64,000 bases of DNA, from contig NZ_UIDD01000012.1 of NCBI RefSeq assembly GCF_900497695.1, forward strand, positions 374,501 to 438,500, given 5' to 3'. Source of the DNA: Pseudomonas wadenswilerensis (GTDB lineage: Bacteria > Pseudomonadota > Gammaproteobacteria > Pseudomonadales > Pseudomonadaceae). The stretch's first letter is position 1; the number at the start of each line of letters is the position of its first letter. A program made the translations under genes and the position numbers. Shown here piece by piece: positions 1-8,419 of the stretch. The notes below the pieces were generated by a model. The model saw nothing but the letters and a program-made list of their open reading frames with translations, made no database searches and was not told the DNA's origin.

Positions 1-240
1 GAGCGCCTGGCGCGGCTGCGTGAGCCGGAGTTGCCCGCCGTGGCAATTCACTACACGCGCCAGGTAACCAAGGTCTGGAGCCTGTTCTTCCTGGCCAACG
101 GCCTGGTCGCCGCCGCCCTGACCCTGTGGGCGCCACTGAGCTGGTGGACCCTGTACAACGGCCTGATCGCCTACGGGCTGATGGGCCTGCTGTTTGCCAT
201 TGAATGGCTGATTAGACAACGCGTGCGAGGACGCTCATGA
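1..240 (+). CDS. COG4648-like membrane protein (5' truncated by window edge)
   Basis: The reading frame is open from base 1 to the TGA at 238-240, so only the C-terminal 79 residues are seen. They form two hydrophobic segments (around bases 70-135 and 148-210) separated by a short Trp-rich loop, and end in a basic tail. A small COG4648-type inner-membrane protein usually precedes the AMP-ligase in aryl polyene clusters, and this tail fits one. The stop overlaps the next gene's start in an ATGA, so the two are co-translated. The family assignment rests mainly on context. Confidence 0.6.
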   Translation, partial: ERLARLREPELPAVAIHYTRQVTKVWSLFFLANGLVAAALTLWAPLSWWTLYNGLIAYGLMGLLFAIEWLIRQRVRGRS

Positions 241-1916
241 AATGGATTGCCCTTGAGCAACTGCTGCATCCGGCCAGCGCGCCGCGCCCGGTCAGCGTCG
301 CCCCGGCGCTGGACCACGCGAGCTTGTGCCAGCAAGCCCTGCAACTGGCCGCAGGCCTTCAGCAGCGAGGTGTAAAGCGCATTGCCGTGCACCTGGAAGA
401 CGCCGCGCAACTGGCCGTCGCGCTGCTCGGGGCCTGGCGCGCCGGGGTGCAAGTGCTGCTGCCTGCCGACCTGCAAGCCCAGACCCGCCAGCGCTGGCTC
501 GGCGAGGTCGAGCTGTGGCTGAGCGACCAAGCGCAGGACACCGCACTCGAGGCACTGTTGCAAGCGCCCCTGGCCGCCGCTGACCTGGACCTGGACAACT
601 GCCAGCTGAGCCTGTGCACCTCCGGCTCCAGCGGCGAAGCCAAACGCATCGACAAGAGCCTGCGCCAGCTGGCCAATGAAGTGCAGGCCCTGGAACAGCT
701 GTGGGGCAAGGACCTGGGCGCTGCCTGCATCATCGGCAGCGTCGCCACCCAGCACATCTACGGCCTGCTGTTTCGCGTGCTTTGGCCGCTGTGCGCCGGG
801 CGCCCGTTCGTGCGCCGCCAGTTGCCCTTCCCCGAAGACCTGCAGCGCGCCAGCCGCGAGCACCCGGCCTTTGCCTGGGTCGCCAGCCCGGCGCTGCTCA
901 AGCGCATGGGCGACAACCTCGACTGGCCAGCATTGAGTGCGGTACGCCGGGTGTTTTCCTCCGGCGGCGAACTGCCGGCCAGCGCCGCCCAGGCCTTGCA
1001 CCAGCGCTTGCAGCAATGGCCGACGGAAATCCTTGGCAGCTCGGAAACCGGCGGCATCGCCTGGCGCCAGGGCGACAGCCTGTGGCAGCCATTTGCCGAG
1101 GTGCGCCTGAGCCAGAACCAGGACGGTGCGCTGCGCATTGAATCGCCTTACCTGCCACCCGGTCATATCGAACAAAGCGCCGATGCCGTCGAGTTCGCCG
1201 CTGACGGTCGCTTCCGCCTGCTCGGGCGCCTGGACCGCATCGTCAAACTGGAAGAAAAACGCATCTCCTTGCCGATGCTGGAACAGGCCCTGGTCGAGCA
1301 CGTCTGGGTCGAGGAAGCGCGCCTGGCGGTGATCCAGGAAAACCGCGCCAGCCTTGGCGCCCTGCTGGTGCTCAGCGCCGCAGGCCTGTATGCCTTGCGC
1401 AACCAGGGCCGCCGTGCGGTCACCGAAGGCCTGCGCCAACACCTCAGCCAGCACTGCGAAGCCCTGGCCCTGCCCCGGCGCTGGCGACTGCTGCGGCAAC
1501 TGCCGTTCAACGCCCAGGGCAAACTGCCCCAGGCCGAACTCGAAGCCCTGCTGCTGGCACCACGGCCGAAAGGCCCGGACGTCCTGAGCCAGGCCGAGGT
1601 GGACGGCGAGCTACAGCTGCAACTGGCAGTGTCGGCGGACCTGGCCTATTTCAACGGTCACTTCCCGCAGACCCCGGTGCTGCCAGGCGTGGTCCAGGTC
1701 GACTGGGCGCTGGCCCTGGGACAACAATTGCTCGACCGGCCGCGCCAGTTCGCCGGCATGGAAGTGCTGAAATTCCAGCAACTGGTGCGCCCCGGCGACC
1801 CGCTGCAGCTAACCCTGCGTTTCGATGCCGAACGCAGCAAGCTCTACTTCGCCTACAGCAACGCCGGAGCGCCCTGCTCCAGCGGCCGCATCGTGCTGGA
1901 GGCCGTCGGTGAATAA
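237..1916 (+). CDS. Fused acyl/aryl-ACP synthetase (AMP-ligase) and hotdog dehydratase (ApeH-ApeI type)
   Basis: This 559-residue protein should activate the aromatic starter acid as an adenylate and load it onto an acyl carrier protein. The ATP-binding loop CTSGSSGEAK is at residues 127-136, and the C-terminal catalytic lysine of the family fits K429 in NAQGK. After about residue 455 a second domain begins: a FabA/FabZ-like hotdog with FNGHFPQTPVLPG starting at 472, His475 being the likely catalytic residue. In E. coli-type aryl polyene clusters the ligase (ApeH) and dehydratase (ApeI) are separate proteins, so this is a fusion. The ATG overlaps the upstream stop, and the end overlaps the GTG start of the glycosyltransferase. 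Confidence 0.85.
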   Translation: MKWIALEQLLHPASAPRPVSVAPALDHASLCQQALQLAAGLQQRGVKRIAVHLEDAAQLAVALLGAWRAGVQVLLPADLQAQTRQRWLGEVELWLSDQAQDTALEALLQAPLAAADLDLDNCQLSLCTSGSSGEAKRIDKSLRQLANEVQALEQLWGKDLGAACIIGSVATQHIYGLLFRVLWPLCAGRPFVRRQLPFPEDLQRASREHPAFAWVASPALLKRMGDNLDWPALSAVRRVFSSGGELPASAAQALHQRLQQWPTEILGSSETGGIAWRQGDSLWQPFAEVRLSQNQDGALRIESPYLPPGHIEQSADAVEFAADGRFRLLGRLDRIVKLEEKRISLPMLEQALVEHVWVEEARLAVIQENRASLGALLVLSAAGLYALRNQGRRAVTEGLRQHLSQHCEALALPRRWRLLRQLPFNAQGKLPQAELEALLLAPRPKGPDVLSQAEVDGELQLQLAVSADLAYFNGHFPQTPVLPGVVQVDWALALGQQLLDRPRQFAGMEVLKFQQLVRPGDPLQLTLRFDAERSKLYFAYSNAGAPCSSGRIVLEAVGE

Positions 1917-2643
1917 GCCTTGTGCGGTGATCCCGGTGTACAACCACGAACTGGCGGTGCCGGCGGTGGTTGCCGACCTGCTCGCAGCCGGCCTGCCCTG
2001 CGTACTGGTCGATGACGCCAGCAGCCCGGCCTGCGCCACCGTGCTGCGCCAGCTGGCCGAGCACCAGCAGGTGTTCCTGGTACAGCTGAAGGTCAACCAG
2101 GGCAAGGGCGGCGCGGTCATGGCCGGCCTGCGCGAAGCCGCACGCCTGGGCTTCAGCCATGCCCTGCAGGTGGATGCCGACGGTCAGCATGACCTGGCCG
2201 ATGTCAGCCACTTTCTCGAACAGTCGCAGGCGTATCCACAGGCGCTGATCTGCGGTTATCCACAGTACGACGCCAGCGTGCCCAAGGGCCGTCTGTATGC
2301 GCGCTACCTGACCCACGTATGGGTGTGGATCAACAGCCTGTCGCTGCAGATTCCCGATTCGATGTGCGGTTTTCGGGTCTACCCGCTGCCGCCGACCCTG
2401 GCGCTGATCGAGGCGGTGAACCTCGGCAAGCGCATGGACTTCGACCCGGAGATCCTCGTGCGCCTGGCCTGGCGCAACCAGCCGATGCGCTGGCTGCCCA
2501 CCAAGGTGCATTACCCGGCCGACGGCCTCTCGCACTTTCGCCTGTTCCACGACAACGCATTGATCTCGAAGATGCACACCAAGCTGTTCTTCGGCATGTT
2601 GCTGCGCGCCCCGGCCATCCTCTGGCGGCGGTGGCAGGCATGA
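1909..2643 (+). CDS. Family 2 glycosyltransferase
   Basis: A 244-residue cytoplasmic GT-A glycosyltransferase of the DPM1-like GT2 type. The N-terminus carries the nucleotide-sugar fold (VIPVYNH from residue 7, VDDAS at 34-38) and the metal-binding DADGQHD at 89-95. I place the start at the GTG at 1909, which overlaps the previous gene by 8 bases; an in-frame ATG at 1825 would force an 84-base overlap and add residues that do not match the family. In aryl polyene clusters this enzyme is thought to help build the glycolipid anchor of the pigment. The sugar is unknown. Confidence 0.85.
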   Translation: MNKPCAVIPVYNHELAVPAVVADLLAAGLPCVLVDDASSPACATVLRQLAEHQQVFLVQLKVNQGKGGAVMAGLREAARLGFSHALQVDADGQHDLADVSHFLEQSQAYPQALICGYPQYDASVPKGRLYARYLTHVWVWINSLSLQIPDSMCGFRVYPLPPTLALIEAVNLGKRMDFDPEILVRLAWRNQPMRWLPTKVHYPADGLSHFRLFHDNALISKMHTKLFFGMLLRAPAILWRRWQA

Positions 2644-3578
2644 GCAACGGCGAACAACACTGGGCCGAACACCAGGAACGTGGCAGCTTCTGGCTGATGA
2701 AGCTGACCGCCCTGGGCATCAAGCTGCTCGGTCGGCGCCTGCTCAGCCCGGTGCTGTATGGCATCGTCCTGTACTTCTTCGTGTTTGGCCGCCGTGCCCG
2801 GCAGAGTATCTGGCAATACCAGCAGCGCCTGGCCGACTGGAGCGGGCAAGCCAGCCTGCGCCCCAGCCACACGCGGGTGTTCGGCCAGTTCATGGCCTTC
2901 GCCGATGCCCTGCTGGACAAGCTCGACGTATGGAACGGCAAGCTGCGCCTGGAGCAGATCGAGATCGTCGACCCCGGGCAGTTGCGCGGCCAACTGCGCG
3001 CCGAGCGCGGACAGATGCTGGTGGGGGCGCACCTGGGCAATCTTGAAGTCTGCCGCGCCCTGGCCGAGCTTGGCGAGCAGGTGACCATGAACGTGCTGGT
3101 GCACACCAAGCACGCCGAACGCTTCAATCGCCTGCTCGGTGAATCGGGTGCGACCAACCTGCGGCTGATCCAGGTCAGCGAGCTGGACCCGGCGATCATG
3201 CTGCAACTGAGCCAGCGCCTGGACCGCGGCGAATGGCTGGCGATTGCCGGCGACCGCGTGCCGCTGCATGGCGCGCGTACGGTCGAGGCGGATTTCCTCG
3301 GCCACCGCGCCGCCTTCCCGCAGGGCCCGTGGCTGCTGGCCGGGCTGCTCAAGTGCCGGCTCAATCTGTTCTTCTGCCTCAAGCAGCAAGGCCGCTACCA
3401 GGTGCTCCTCGAACCCTTCGCCGAGGCCATCGAGTGGCGCCGCGGCCAGCGCGATCAGGTGATCGCCGACTGGGCCGGGCGCTACGCCGAACGCCTGGGC
3501 CACTATTGCCTGCAAGCGCCGCAGCAATGGTTCAATTTCTACCCTTTCTGGAAGACCGATGACGATGCATCCGCATAA
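2640..3578 (+). CDS. LpxL/HtrB-like acyltransferase
   Basis: A 312-residue inner-membrane acyltransferase of the lipid A biosynthesis (LpxL/LpxM) family. One hydrophobic segment lies near residues 32-50, followed by the HX4D/E-type motif in AHLGNLEV and a downstream GDRVP block typical of the family. It starts at an ATGA overlap with the glycosyltransferase stop. In this operon it probably acylates the glycosylated or polyene product with a carrier-bound acyl chain rather than acting on lipid A. The core lipid A genes are elsewhere in Pseudomonas, and only context supports the changed role. Confidence 0.82.
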   Translation: MSNGEQHWAEHQERGSFWLMKLTALGIKLLGRRLLSPVLYGIVLYFFVFGRRARQSIWQYQQRLADWSGQASLRPSHTRVFGQFMAFADALLDKLDVWNGKLRLEQIEIVDPGQLRGQLRAERGQMLVGAHLGNLEVCRALAELGEQVTMNVLVHTKHAERFNRLLGESGATNLRLIQVSELDPAIMLQLSQRLDRGEWLAIAGDRVPLHGARTVEADFLGHRAAFPQGPWLLAGLLKCRLNLFFCLKQQGRYQVLLEPFAEAIEWRRGQRDQVIADWAGRYAERLGHYCLQAPQQWFNFYPFWKTDDDASA

Positions 3579-5103
3579 GCCCGTGACCTTCGGCGCGCTG
3601 CCGTTGGCAATCGAAGACGTCCTCGCCCTGGCCCACCGCCAGGCCGAAACCCGCCTGCAGGACGACAGCGACTACCGCGCGCGGATTGCCCGTGGCGCGC
3701 AGTTCCTCGACTCGCTGCTGGACAAGGAAGGGGTGATCTACGGGGTGACCACCGGCTACGGTGACTCGTGCGTGGTGGCGGTGCCACTGGAGCATGTCGA
3801 GGCCCTGCCCAAGCACCTGTACACCTTCCATGGCTGCGGCCTCGGCCAGTTGCTCGATGCGCCATCCACCCGCGCCGTACTGGCCGCCCGCTTGCAGTCG
3901 CTGTGCCATGGTGTGTCCGGCGTGCGCGTCGAGTTGCTGGAGCGCCTGCAGGCGTTTCTTGCCCACGACATCCTGCCGCTGATTCCCCAGGAAGGCTCGG
4001 TCGGTGCCAGCGGCGACCTGACGCCACTGTCCTACGTGGCCGCGACCCTGTCGGGCGAGCGCGAAGTCATGTACCGCGGCGAGCGCCGCAGCGCTGCTGA
4101 CGTACACCGCGAACTGGGCTGGCAGCCGCTGGTGCTGCGGCCCAAGGAAGCCCTGGCGCTGATGAACGGCACCGCGGTGATGACCGGCCTGGCCTGCCTG
4201 GCGTTCGCCCGCGCCGATTACCTGCTCAAACTCGCCACACGGATCACCGCGCTGAACGTGGTCGCCCTGCAAGGCAACCCGGAACACTTCGACGAGCGCC
4301 TGTTCGCCGCCAAGCCGCATCCGGGGCAAATGCAGGTGGCTGCCTGGTTGCGCCATGACCTGGCCATCGACGCGCCGACCGCGCCGCTGCATCGCCTGCA
4401 GGACCGCTACTCGCTGCGCTGCGCGCCGCATGTGCTGGGCGTGTTAGCCGACAGCCTGGGCTGGCTGCGCGGCTTTATCGAGACCGAACTGAACAGCGCC
4501 AACGACAACCCGATCATCGACGCCGAAGCCGAACGCGTACTACACGGCGGCCACTTCTACGGCGGCCATATCGCCTTCGCCATGGACAGCCTGAAGAACC
4601 TGGTGGCCAACGTCGCCGACCTGCTCGACCGCCAGCTCGCCTTGCTGGTCGACACGCGCTACAACCACGGTCTGCCGAGCAACCTGTCGGGCGCCAGCGC
4701 CGAGCGGGCGATGCTCAACCACGGCTTCAAGGCCGTGCAGATCGGCGCCAGCGCCTGGACCGCCGAAGCCCTGAAAAACACCATGCCGGCCAGCGTGTTC
4801 TCGCGCTCCACCGAATGCCACAACCAGGACAAGGTGAGCATGGGCACCATCGCCGCCCGCGATGCCCTGCGCACGCTCGAACTGACCGAACAGGTTGCCG
4901 CCGCGACCTTGCTGGCGGCCAACCAGGGCGTCTGGCTGCGCAGCCGCGAAGCCGATGCCCGTGACCTGCCACCGGCCCTGGCCGAGATGCACAGTGCGCT
5001 GCTCGAAGACTTCGCCCCGGTGATCGAGGACCGCGCCCTGGAAGGCGACCTGCGCCTGTGCCTGAGCCGAATTGCCGAACAACACTGGAGGCTGCATGCG
5101 TAG
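3559..5103 (+). CDS. Aromatic amino-acid ammonia-lyase (HAL/TAL/PAL family)
   Basis: A 514-residue lyase that removes ammonia from His, Tyr or Phe through the self-formed MIO electrophile. The MIO triad Ala-Ser-Gly is at residues 150-152 (VGASGDLTP) and the catalytic Tyr at 61 (YGVTTGYG). The position that separates tyrosine (His-Leu), phenylalanine (Phe-Leu) and histidine (Ser-His) enzymes reads Phe90-His91, which fits none of the classic types. In an aryl polyene operon, production of coumarate or cinnamate starter is more likely than histidine catabolism, and no hutU/hutI neighbours are present. The start overlaps the acyltransferase gene by 20 bases. Confidence 0.88.
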   Translation: MTMHPHKPVTFGALPLAIEDVLALAHRQAETRLQDDSDYRARIARGAQFLDSLLDKEGVIYGVTTGYGDSCVVAVPLEHVEALPKHLYTFHGCGLGQLLDAPSTRAVLAARLQSLCHGVSGVRVELLERLQAFLAHDILPLIPQEGSVGASGDLTPLSYVAATLSGEREVMYRGERRSAADVHRELGWQPLVLRPKEALALMNGTAVMTGLACLAFARADYLLKLATRITALNVVALQGNPEHFDERLFAAKPHPGQMQVAAWLRHDLAIDAPTAPLHRLQDRYSLRCAPHVLGVLADSLGWLRGFIETELNSANDNPIIDAEAERVLHGGHFYGGHIAFAMDSLKNLVANVADLLDRQLALLVDTRYNHGLPSNLSGASAERAMLNHGFKAVQIGASAWTAEALKNTMPASVFSRSTECHNQDKVSMGTIAARDALRTLELTEQVAAATLLAANQGVWLRSREADARDLPPALAEMHSALLEDFAPVIEDRALEGDLRLCLSRIAEQHWRLHA

Positions 5104-5521
5104 TCAGGGAGTGCTGCACGTCGATACCGAAGTGCTGGTGCCGTTCTTCGATGTCGACAGCATGCTGGTGGTCTGGCACGGCCACTACGTCAAGTATCTG
5201 GAAGTAGCGCGCTGCGCGCTGCTCGACCGCCTCGAACACAACTACCTGCAGATGCAGGCCTCCGGCTTCGCCTGGCCGGTGATCGACCTGCAGTTGCGCT
5301 ATATGCGTGGCGCCACCTTTGGCCAGCGCCTGAACGTGCGTGCCAGCCTGGTGGAGTGGGAGAACCGCCTGAAGATCAACTACCTGATCAGCGACGCCGC
5401 CACCGGCGAACGCATGACCCGCGCCAGTTCCGTGCAGGTCGCGGTCGAAATCGCCAGTGGCGAGATGCAACTGGCCTCGCCGCAGGTGATGCTCGACGCC
5501 GTGAACAAGGTGCTCAAATGA
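5096..5521 (+). CDS. Hotdog acyl thioesterase (4HBT family, ApeK-like)
   Basis: A 141-residue single hotdog domain of the 4-hydroxybenzoyl-CoA thioesterase family. The N-terminal signature VPFFDVDSMLVVWHGHYVKY contains the Asp expected to act as nucleophile or base. The ATG at 5096 overlaps the lyase stop by 8 bases. In aryl polyene synthesis such an enzyme may free the finished chain from its carrier or clear mis-primed carriers. I cannot tell these apart from the sequence. Confidence 0.85.
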   Translation: MRSQGVLHVDTEVLVPFFDVDSMLVVWHGHYVKYLEVARCALLDRLEHNYLQMQASGFAWPVIDLQLRYMRGATFGQRLNVRASLVEWENRLKINYLISDAATGERMTRASSVQVAVEIASGEMQLASPQVMLDAVNKVLK

Positions 5522-6117
5522 ACACGCTGCTGCGTAGCCTGCTGTGCATCGGCCTGCTTGCCAGCTGCACCCTGGCTCAGGCCTTTGGCCTCGATGACCT
5601 GAGCAAGCAATTGGGCGAGCCTGCAGTCATCAAGGGCCCGTTCATCCAGGAAAAACACCTGCGCGCCCTGACGCAGCCGTTGCTCAGCAAGGGCCAGTTC
5701 GTCCTGGCCCGTGACCACGGCCTGCTCTGGCTGCTGCAAACACCGCTCAAGCAGGACTACCGCCTCAACGCCCAGGGCATCGCCCGCCGCGACCCGTCCG
5801 GTTGGCAGATGCTGCCGGGCAAGAGCGCCGGCGCCGAGCAGAACCGCCTGTTCTTCGCCGTGCTGCAAGGCGACAGCAGCGGCCTGCAGCGTGACTTCGA
5901 GCTGAGCCTGCAAGGCGATGCCAAGCACTGGCAATTGCGCCTGACCCCGCGTTCGCTGCTGCTCAAACAGGTGTTCAAGCAGATCGATATCGACGGCGGG
6001 CGCTACGTCGAACGCATCCAGCTGCTGGAAACCCAGGGCGACAGCACGGTACTGCGCATGCCATCGAGCAGCAGCGCCAGCCTGACCGACACGGAGCGCC
6101 GCGATTTTGCCGAGTGA
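5518..6117 (+). CDS. LolA-like outer-membrane lipoprotein carrier protein
   Basis: A 199-residue exported protein related to LolA, the periplasmic chaperone that carries lipoproteins to the outer membrane. The N-terminus is a signal sequence; it can be read as signal peptidase I cleavage after AQA (residue 22) or as a lipobox LASC at 14-17, so lipidation is undecided. LolA-like beta-strand blocks follow, such as KGPFIQEKHLRAL. It overlaps its neighbour by an ATGA. Cluster-borne LolA homologues probably ferry the lipid-linked pigment across the periplasm together with the next gene's exporter. It is not the housekeeping lolA. Confidence 0.82.
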   Translation: MNTLLRSLLCIGLLASCTLAQAFGLDDLSKQLGEPAVIKGPFIQEKHLRALTQPLLSKGQFVLARDHGLLWLLQTPLKQDYRLNAQGIARRDPSGWQMLPGKSAGAEQNRLFFAVLQGDSSGLQRDFELSLQGDAKHWQLRLTPRSLLLKQVFKQIDIDGGRYVERIQLLETQGDSTVLRMPSSSSASLTDTERRDFAE

Positions 6118-8419
6118 GCGCCTGTTGCCACGGCTGTTTTTGCTGCTGCTGATCGCTGTGCTGGCCCTGGCCGGCTGGCAGTGGCACCGCGCTGCACCCT
6201 TGTCTGCCGACCTGATGACGCTGGTGCCCGGCGCCACCCAGGACCCGCTGGTGCAACGCGCCGAGCAGCGCATGCAAGAGCCGCTGAACCGCGAGATGCT
6301 GGTACTGGTCGGCCACCCCCAGCGTGACCAGGCCATTGCCCTGGCCCAGCGCCTGGCGGAACAATGGCAGGCCAGTGGCTTGTTCGAGAAGGTCCAATGG
6401 AGCCTGCAGACTGACCTGCAAGCACTGCGTGAACAGTTGCTGCAAGGGCGCCTGGCGATGCTCTCGCGCGCTGACCGCAGCAGCCTGATCGACAATCCGC
6501 AAGGCTTTATCGAGCAGCGCGTACAGAACCTCTACGACCCCTTTGCCGGCTTCAGCCTGGTGCCCAGCCAGGACGACTGGCTGGGCCTGACCGGGCGCAT
6601 CCAGAACAGCCAGCCACGCCCTGCCGCAGTACAGCTGGACACCGCCAGCGGCGCGCTGGTGGCCGAAGCGGACGGGCAGAACTGGGTACTGCTGCGTGCC
6701 CGCACCCTGGGTAATGCGTTCGATATGCAACTGCCCCTGCAAGTCGCCGACCTGCTCGCCAGCGGCCGGGTTGAAGCCGGGCACAACGGTGCCCGCCTGC
6801 TGGCCGCCAGTGGTTTGCTGTACGCCGCCAACGGCCAGCGCCAGGCCAGCCAGGAAATCACCTGGGTCGGCGGCGGCGCCACGGTTGGCATCCTGTTGCT
6901 GCTCCTGCTGGCGTTCCGCCGTTGGCGCATTCTTCTGGCCTTCGTTCCGGTACTGGTCGGCATGTTGTTCGGCGCGGTGGCCTGCGTGGCGCTGTTCGGC
7001 CAGATGCACGTGATGACCCTGGTACTCGGCTCAAGCCTGATCGGCGTGGCCGTCGACTACCCGCTGCACTATCTGTCCAAGAGCTGGAGCCTGCGCCCCT
7101 GGCAGGCCTGGCCGGCCTTGCGGCTGACCTTGCCGGGCCTGAGCCTGAGCCTGGCCACCAGTTGCATCGGCTACCTGGCCCTGGCCTTCACGCCGTTCCC
7201 GGCCCTGACCCAGATCGCAGTGTTTTCCGCCGCGGGCCTGATCGGCGCCTACCTCAGTGCCGTGTGCCTGCTGCCGGCACTGCTCAAGGGCATCGACCTG
7301 CAGCCGGCGCAGTGGCCGCTGCGCATTGCCCAATGGCTGGTGGATCTGCGTGAAAAACTACTGAGCAAAATTCCCAGCCCGGTGTTGCTCGGTTTGCTGA
7401 TCCTGTTCTGCGCTGCCGGTCTATGGCAGCTGGACAGCCGCAACGACATCCGTCAGTGGGTCGGCAGCCCGCCGCAACTGCTCGAAGAAGCCCAGGCTGT
7501 GGCACGTATCACGGGCTACCAGCCGACCAGCCAGTTCTACCTGGTTCGCGGCGCCGACCAGACGCAGTTGCTGGGTCGCCTGCAAGCGCTGAGCACGCGG
7601 CTCGATGAACTGGTCGAAACCGACAAGCTCAAGGGCTACATGGCCCTCAGCCAACTGGTCGCCAGCCCTGGCGAACAAGAACAGGTACGCGATGCACTCG
7701 GCAAGCTACCGCTGCAACCGCTGTTGGCCCTGGGCGTGCCGCAAAGCGCGCTACAGGCCGAACTGACACAACTGCAGGCACTGGCTGCCCTGGACATCGA
7801 TCACGCCCTCAGCGGCCCGCTAGGCGAGCCATGGCGCACCTTGTGGCTGGGCACCGACGCTCAGGGCGTGGCCGCCATCGTCAGCCTGCAAGGCTTGAAC
7901 GATCCGGCGTTGCTGCGCCTGCAAGCCGACGACCTTGAAGGCGTGCAACTGGTGGACCGCCTCGGCGACCTCAACCGGGTGTTCGCCGCCACCCAGGTCA
8001 GTGCTGCAGAGCTCAAGCTGTTGTCGTGCGCGCTGATCGTGGTGCTGTTGATCCTGCCGTTTGGCCTCGGCGGTGCCCTGCGCATCGTCGCCCTGCCATT
8101 GCTCGCCGCGCTCTGCAGCCTGGCTTGCCTCGGCTGGCTGGGCCAGCCGCTGACCCTGTTCAGCCTGTTCGGCCTGCTGCTGGTCACCGCCATCAGCGTC
8201 GACTACGCGATCCTCATGCACGAGCAGATCGGCGGCGCCGCCGTCAGCCTGCTCGGCACCCTGCTCGCGGCGACCACCACCTGGCTGTCGTTCGGCCTGC
8301 TGGCGGTGTCGAGTACCCCGGCGGTGAGCAACTTTGGCCTGGCAGTCAGCCTCGGCCTGGCCTTCAGTTTTGTCCTGGCGCCCTGGGCTGCCACCGGCCA
8401 CAAGGAACAGGCGGCATGA
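6107..8419 (+). CDS. MMPL/RND-family exporter
   Basis: A 770-residue inner-membrane exporter with the two-fold RND plan: a first transmembrane helix at 7-24, a large periplasmic domain, about five helices (around 248-385), a second periplasmic domain and five more helices to the end. The proton-relay-type Asp sits in matching places of both halves (GVAVDYPLHYL and AISVDYAILMH). Translation probably starts at the TTG at 6107, 10 bases after a GGAG and 11 bases inside the lolA-like gene; no in-frame ATG or GTG is better placed. It is the likely exporter of the polyene lipid. Confidence 0.87.
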   Translation: MPSERLLPRLFLLLLIAVLALAGWQWHRAAPLSADLMTLVPGATQDPLVQRAEQRMQEPLNREMLVLVGHPQRDQAIALAQRLAEQWQASGLFEKVQWSLQTDLQALREQLLQGRLAMLSRADRSSLIDNPQGFIEQRVQNLYDPFAGFSLVPSQDDWLGLTGRIQNSQPRPAAVQLDTASGALVAEADGQNWVLLRARTLGNAFDMQLPLQVADLLASGRVEAGHNGARLLAASGLLYAANGQRQASQEITWVGGGATVGILLLLLLAFRRWRILLAFVPVLVGMLFGAVACVALFGQMHVMTLVLGSSLIGVAVDYPLHYLSKSWSLRPWQAWPALRLTLPGLSLSLATSCIGYLALAFTPFPALTQIAVFSAAGLIGAYLSAVCLLPALLKGIDLQPAQWPLRIAQWLVDLREKLLSKIPSPVLLGLLILFCAAGLWQLDSRNDIRQWVGSPPQLLEEAQAVARITGYQPTSQFYLVRGADQTQLLGRLQALSTRLDELVETDKLKGYMALSQLVASPGEQEQVRDALGKLPLQPLLALGVPQSALQAELTQLQALAALDIDHALSGPLGEPWRTLWLGTDAQGVAAIVSLQGLNDPALLRLQADDLEGVQLVDRLGDLNRVFAATQVSAAELKLLSCALIVVLLILPFGLGGALRIVALPLLAALCSLACLGWLGQPLTLFSLFGLLLVTAISVDYAILMHEQIGGAAVSLLGTLLAATTTWLSFGLLAVSSTPAVSNFGLAVSLGLAFSFVLAPWAATGHKEQAA

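Noticed and set aside
171..1499. A 442-codon minus-strand frame at the window start
   Set aside because: Antisense of the AMP-ligase gene; Gln/Ala/Gly-rich with no domain.
3559..5103. Housekeeping histidine ammonia-lyase (hutH)
   Set aside because: No hut genes are adjacent, the selectivity pair is not Ser-His, and the gene overlaps polyene biosynthesis genes on both sides.
5518..6117. Housekeeping lolA
   Set aside because: It lies inside the polyene operon next to an MMPL exporter and overlaps both neighbours. The general lolA is expected elsewhere (near ftsK/rarA in Pseudomonas).
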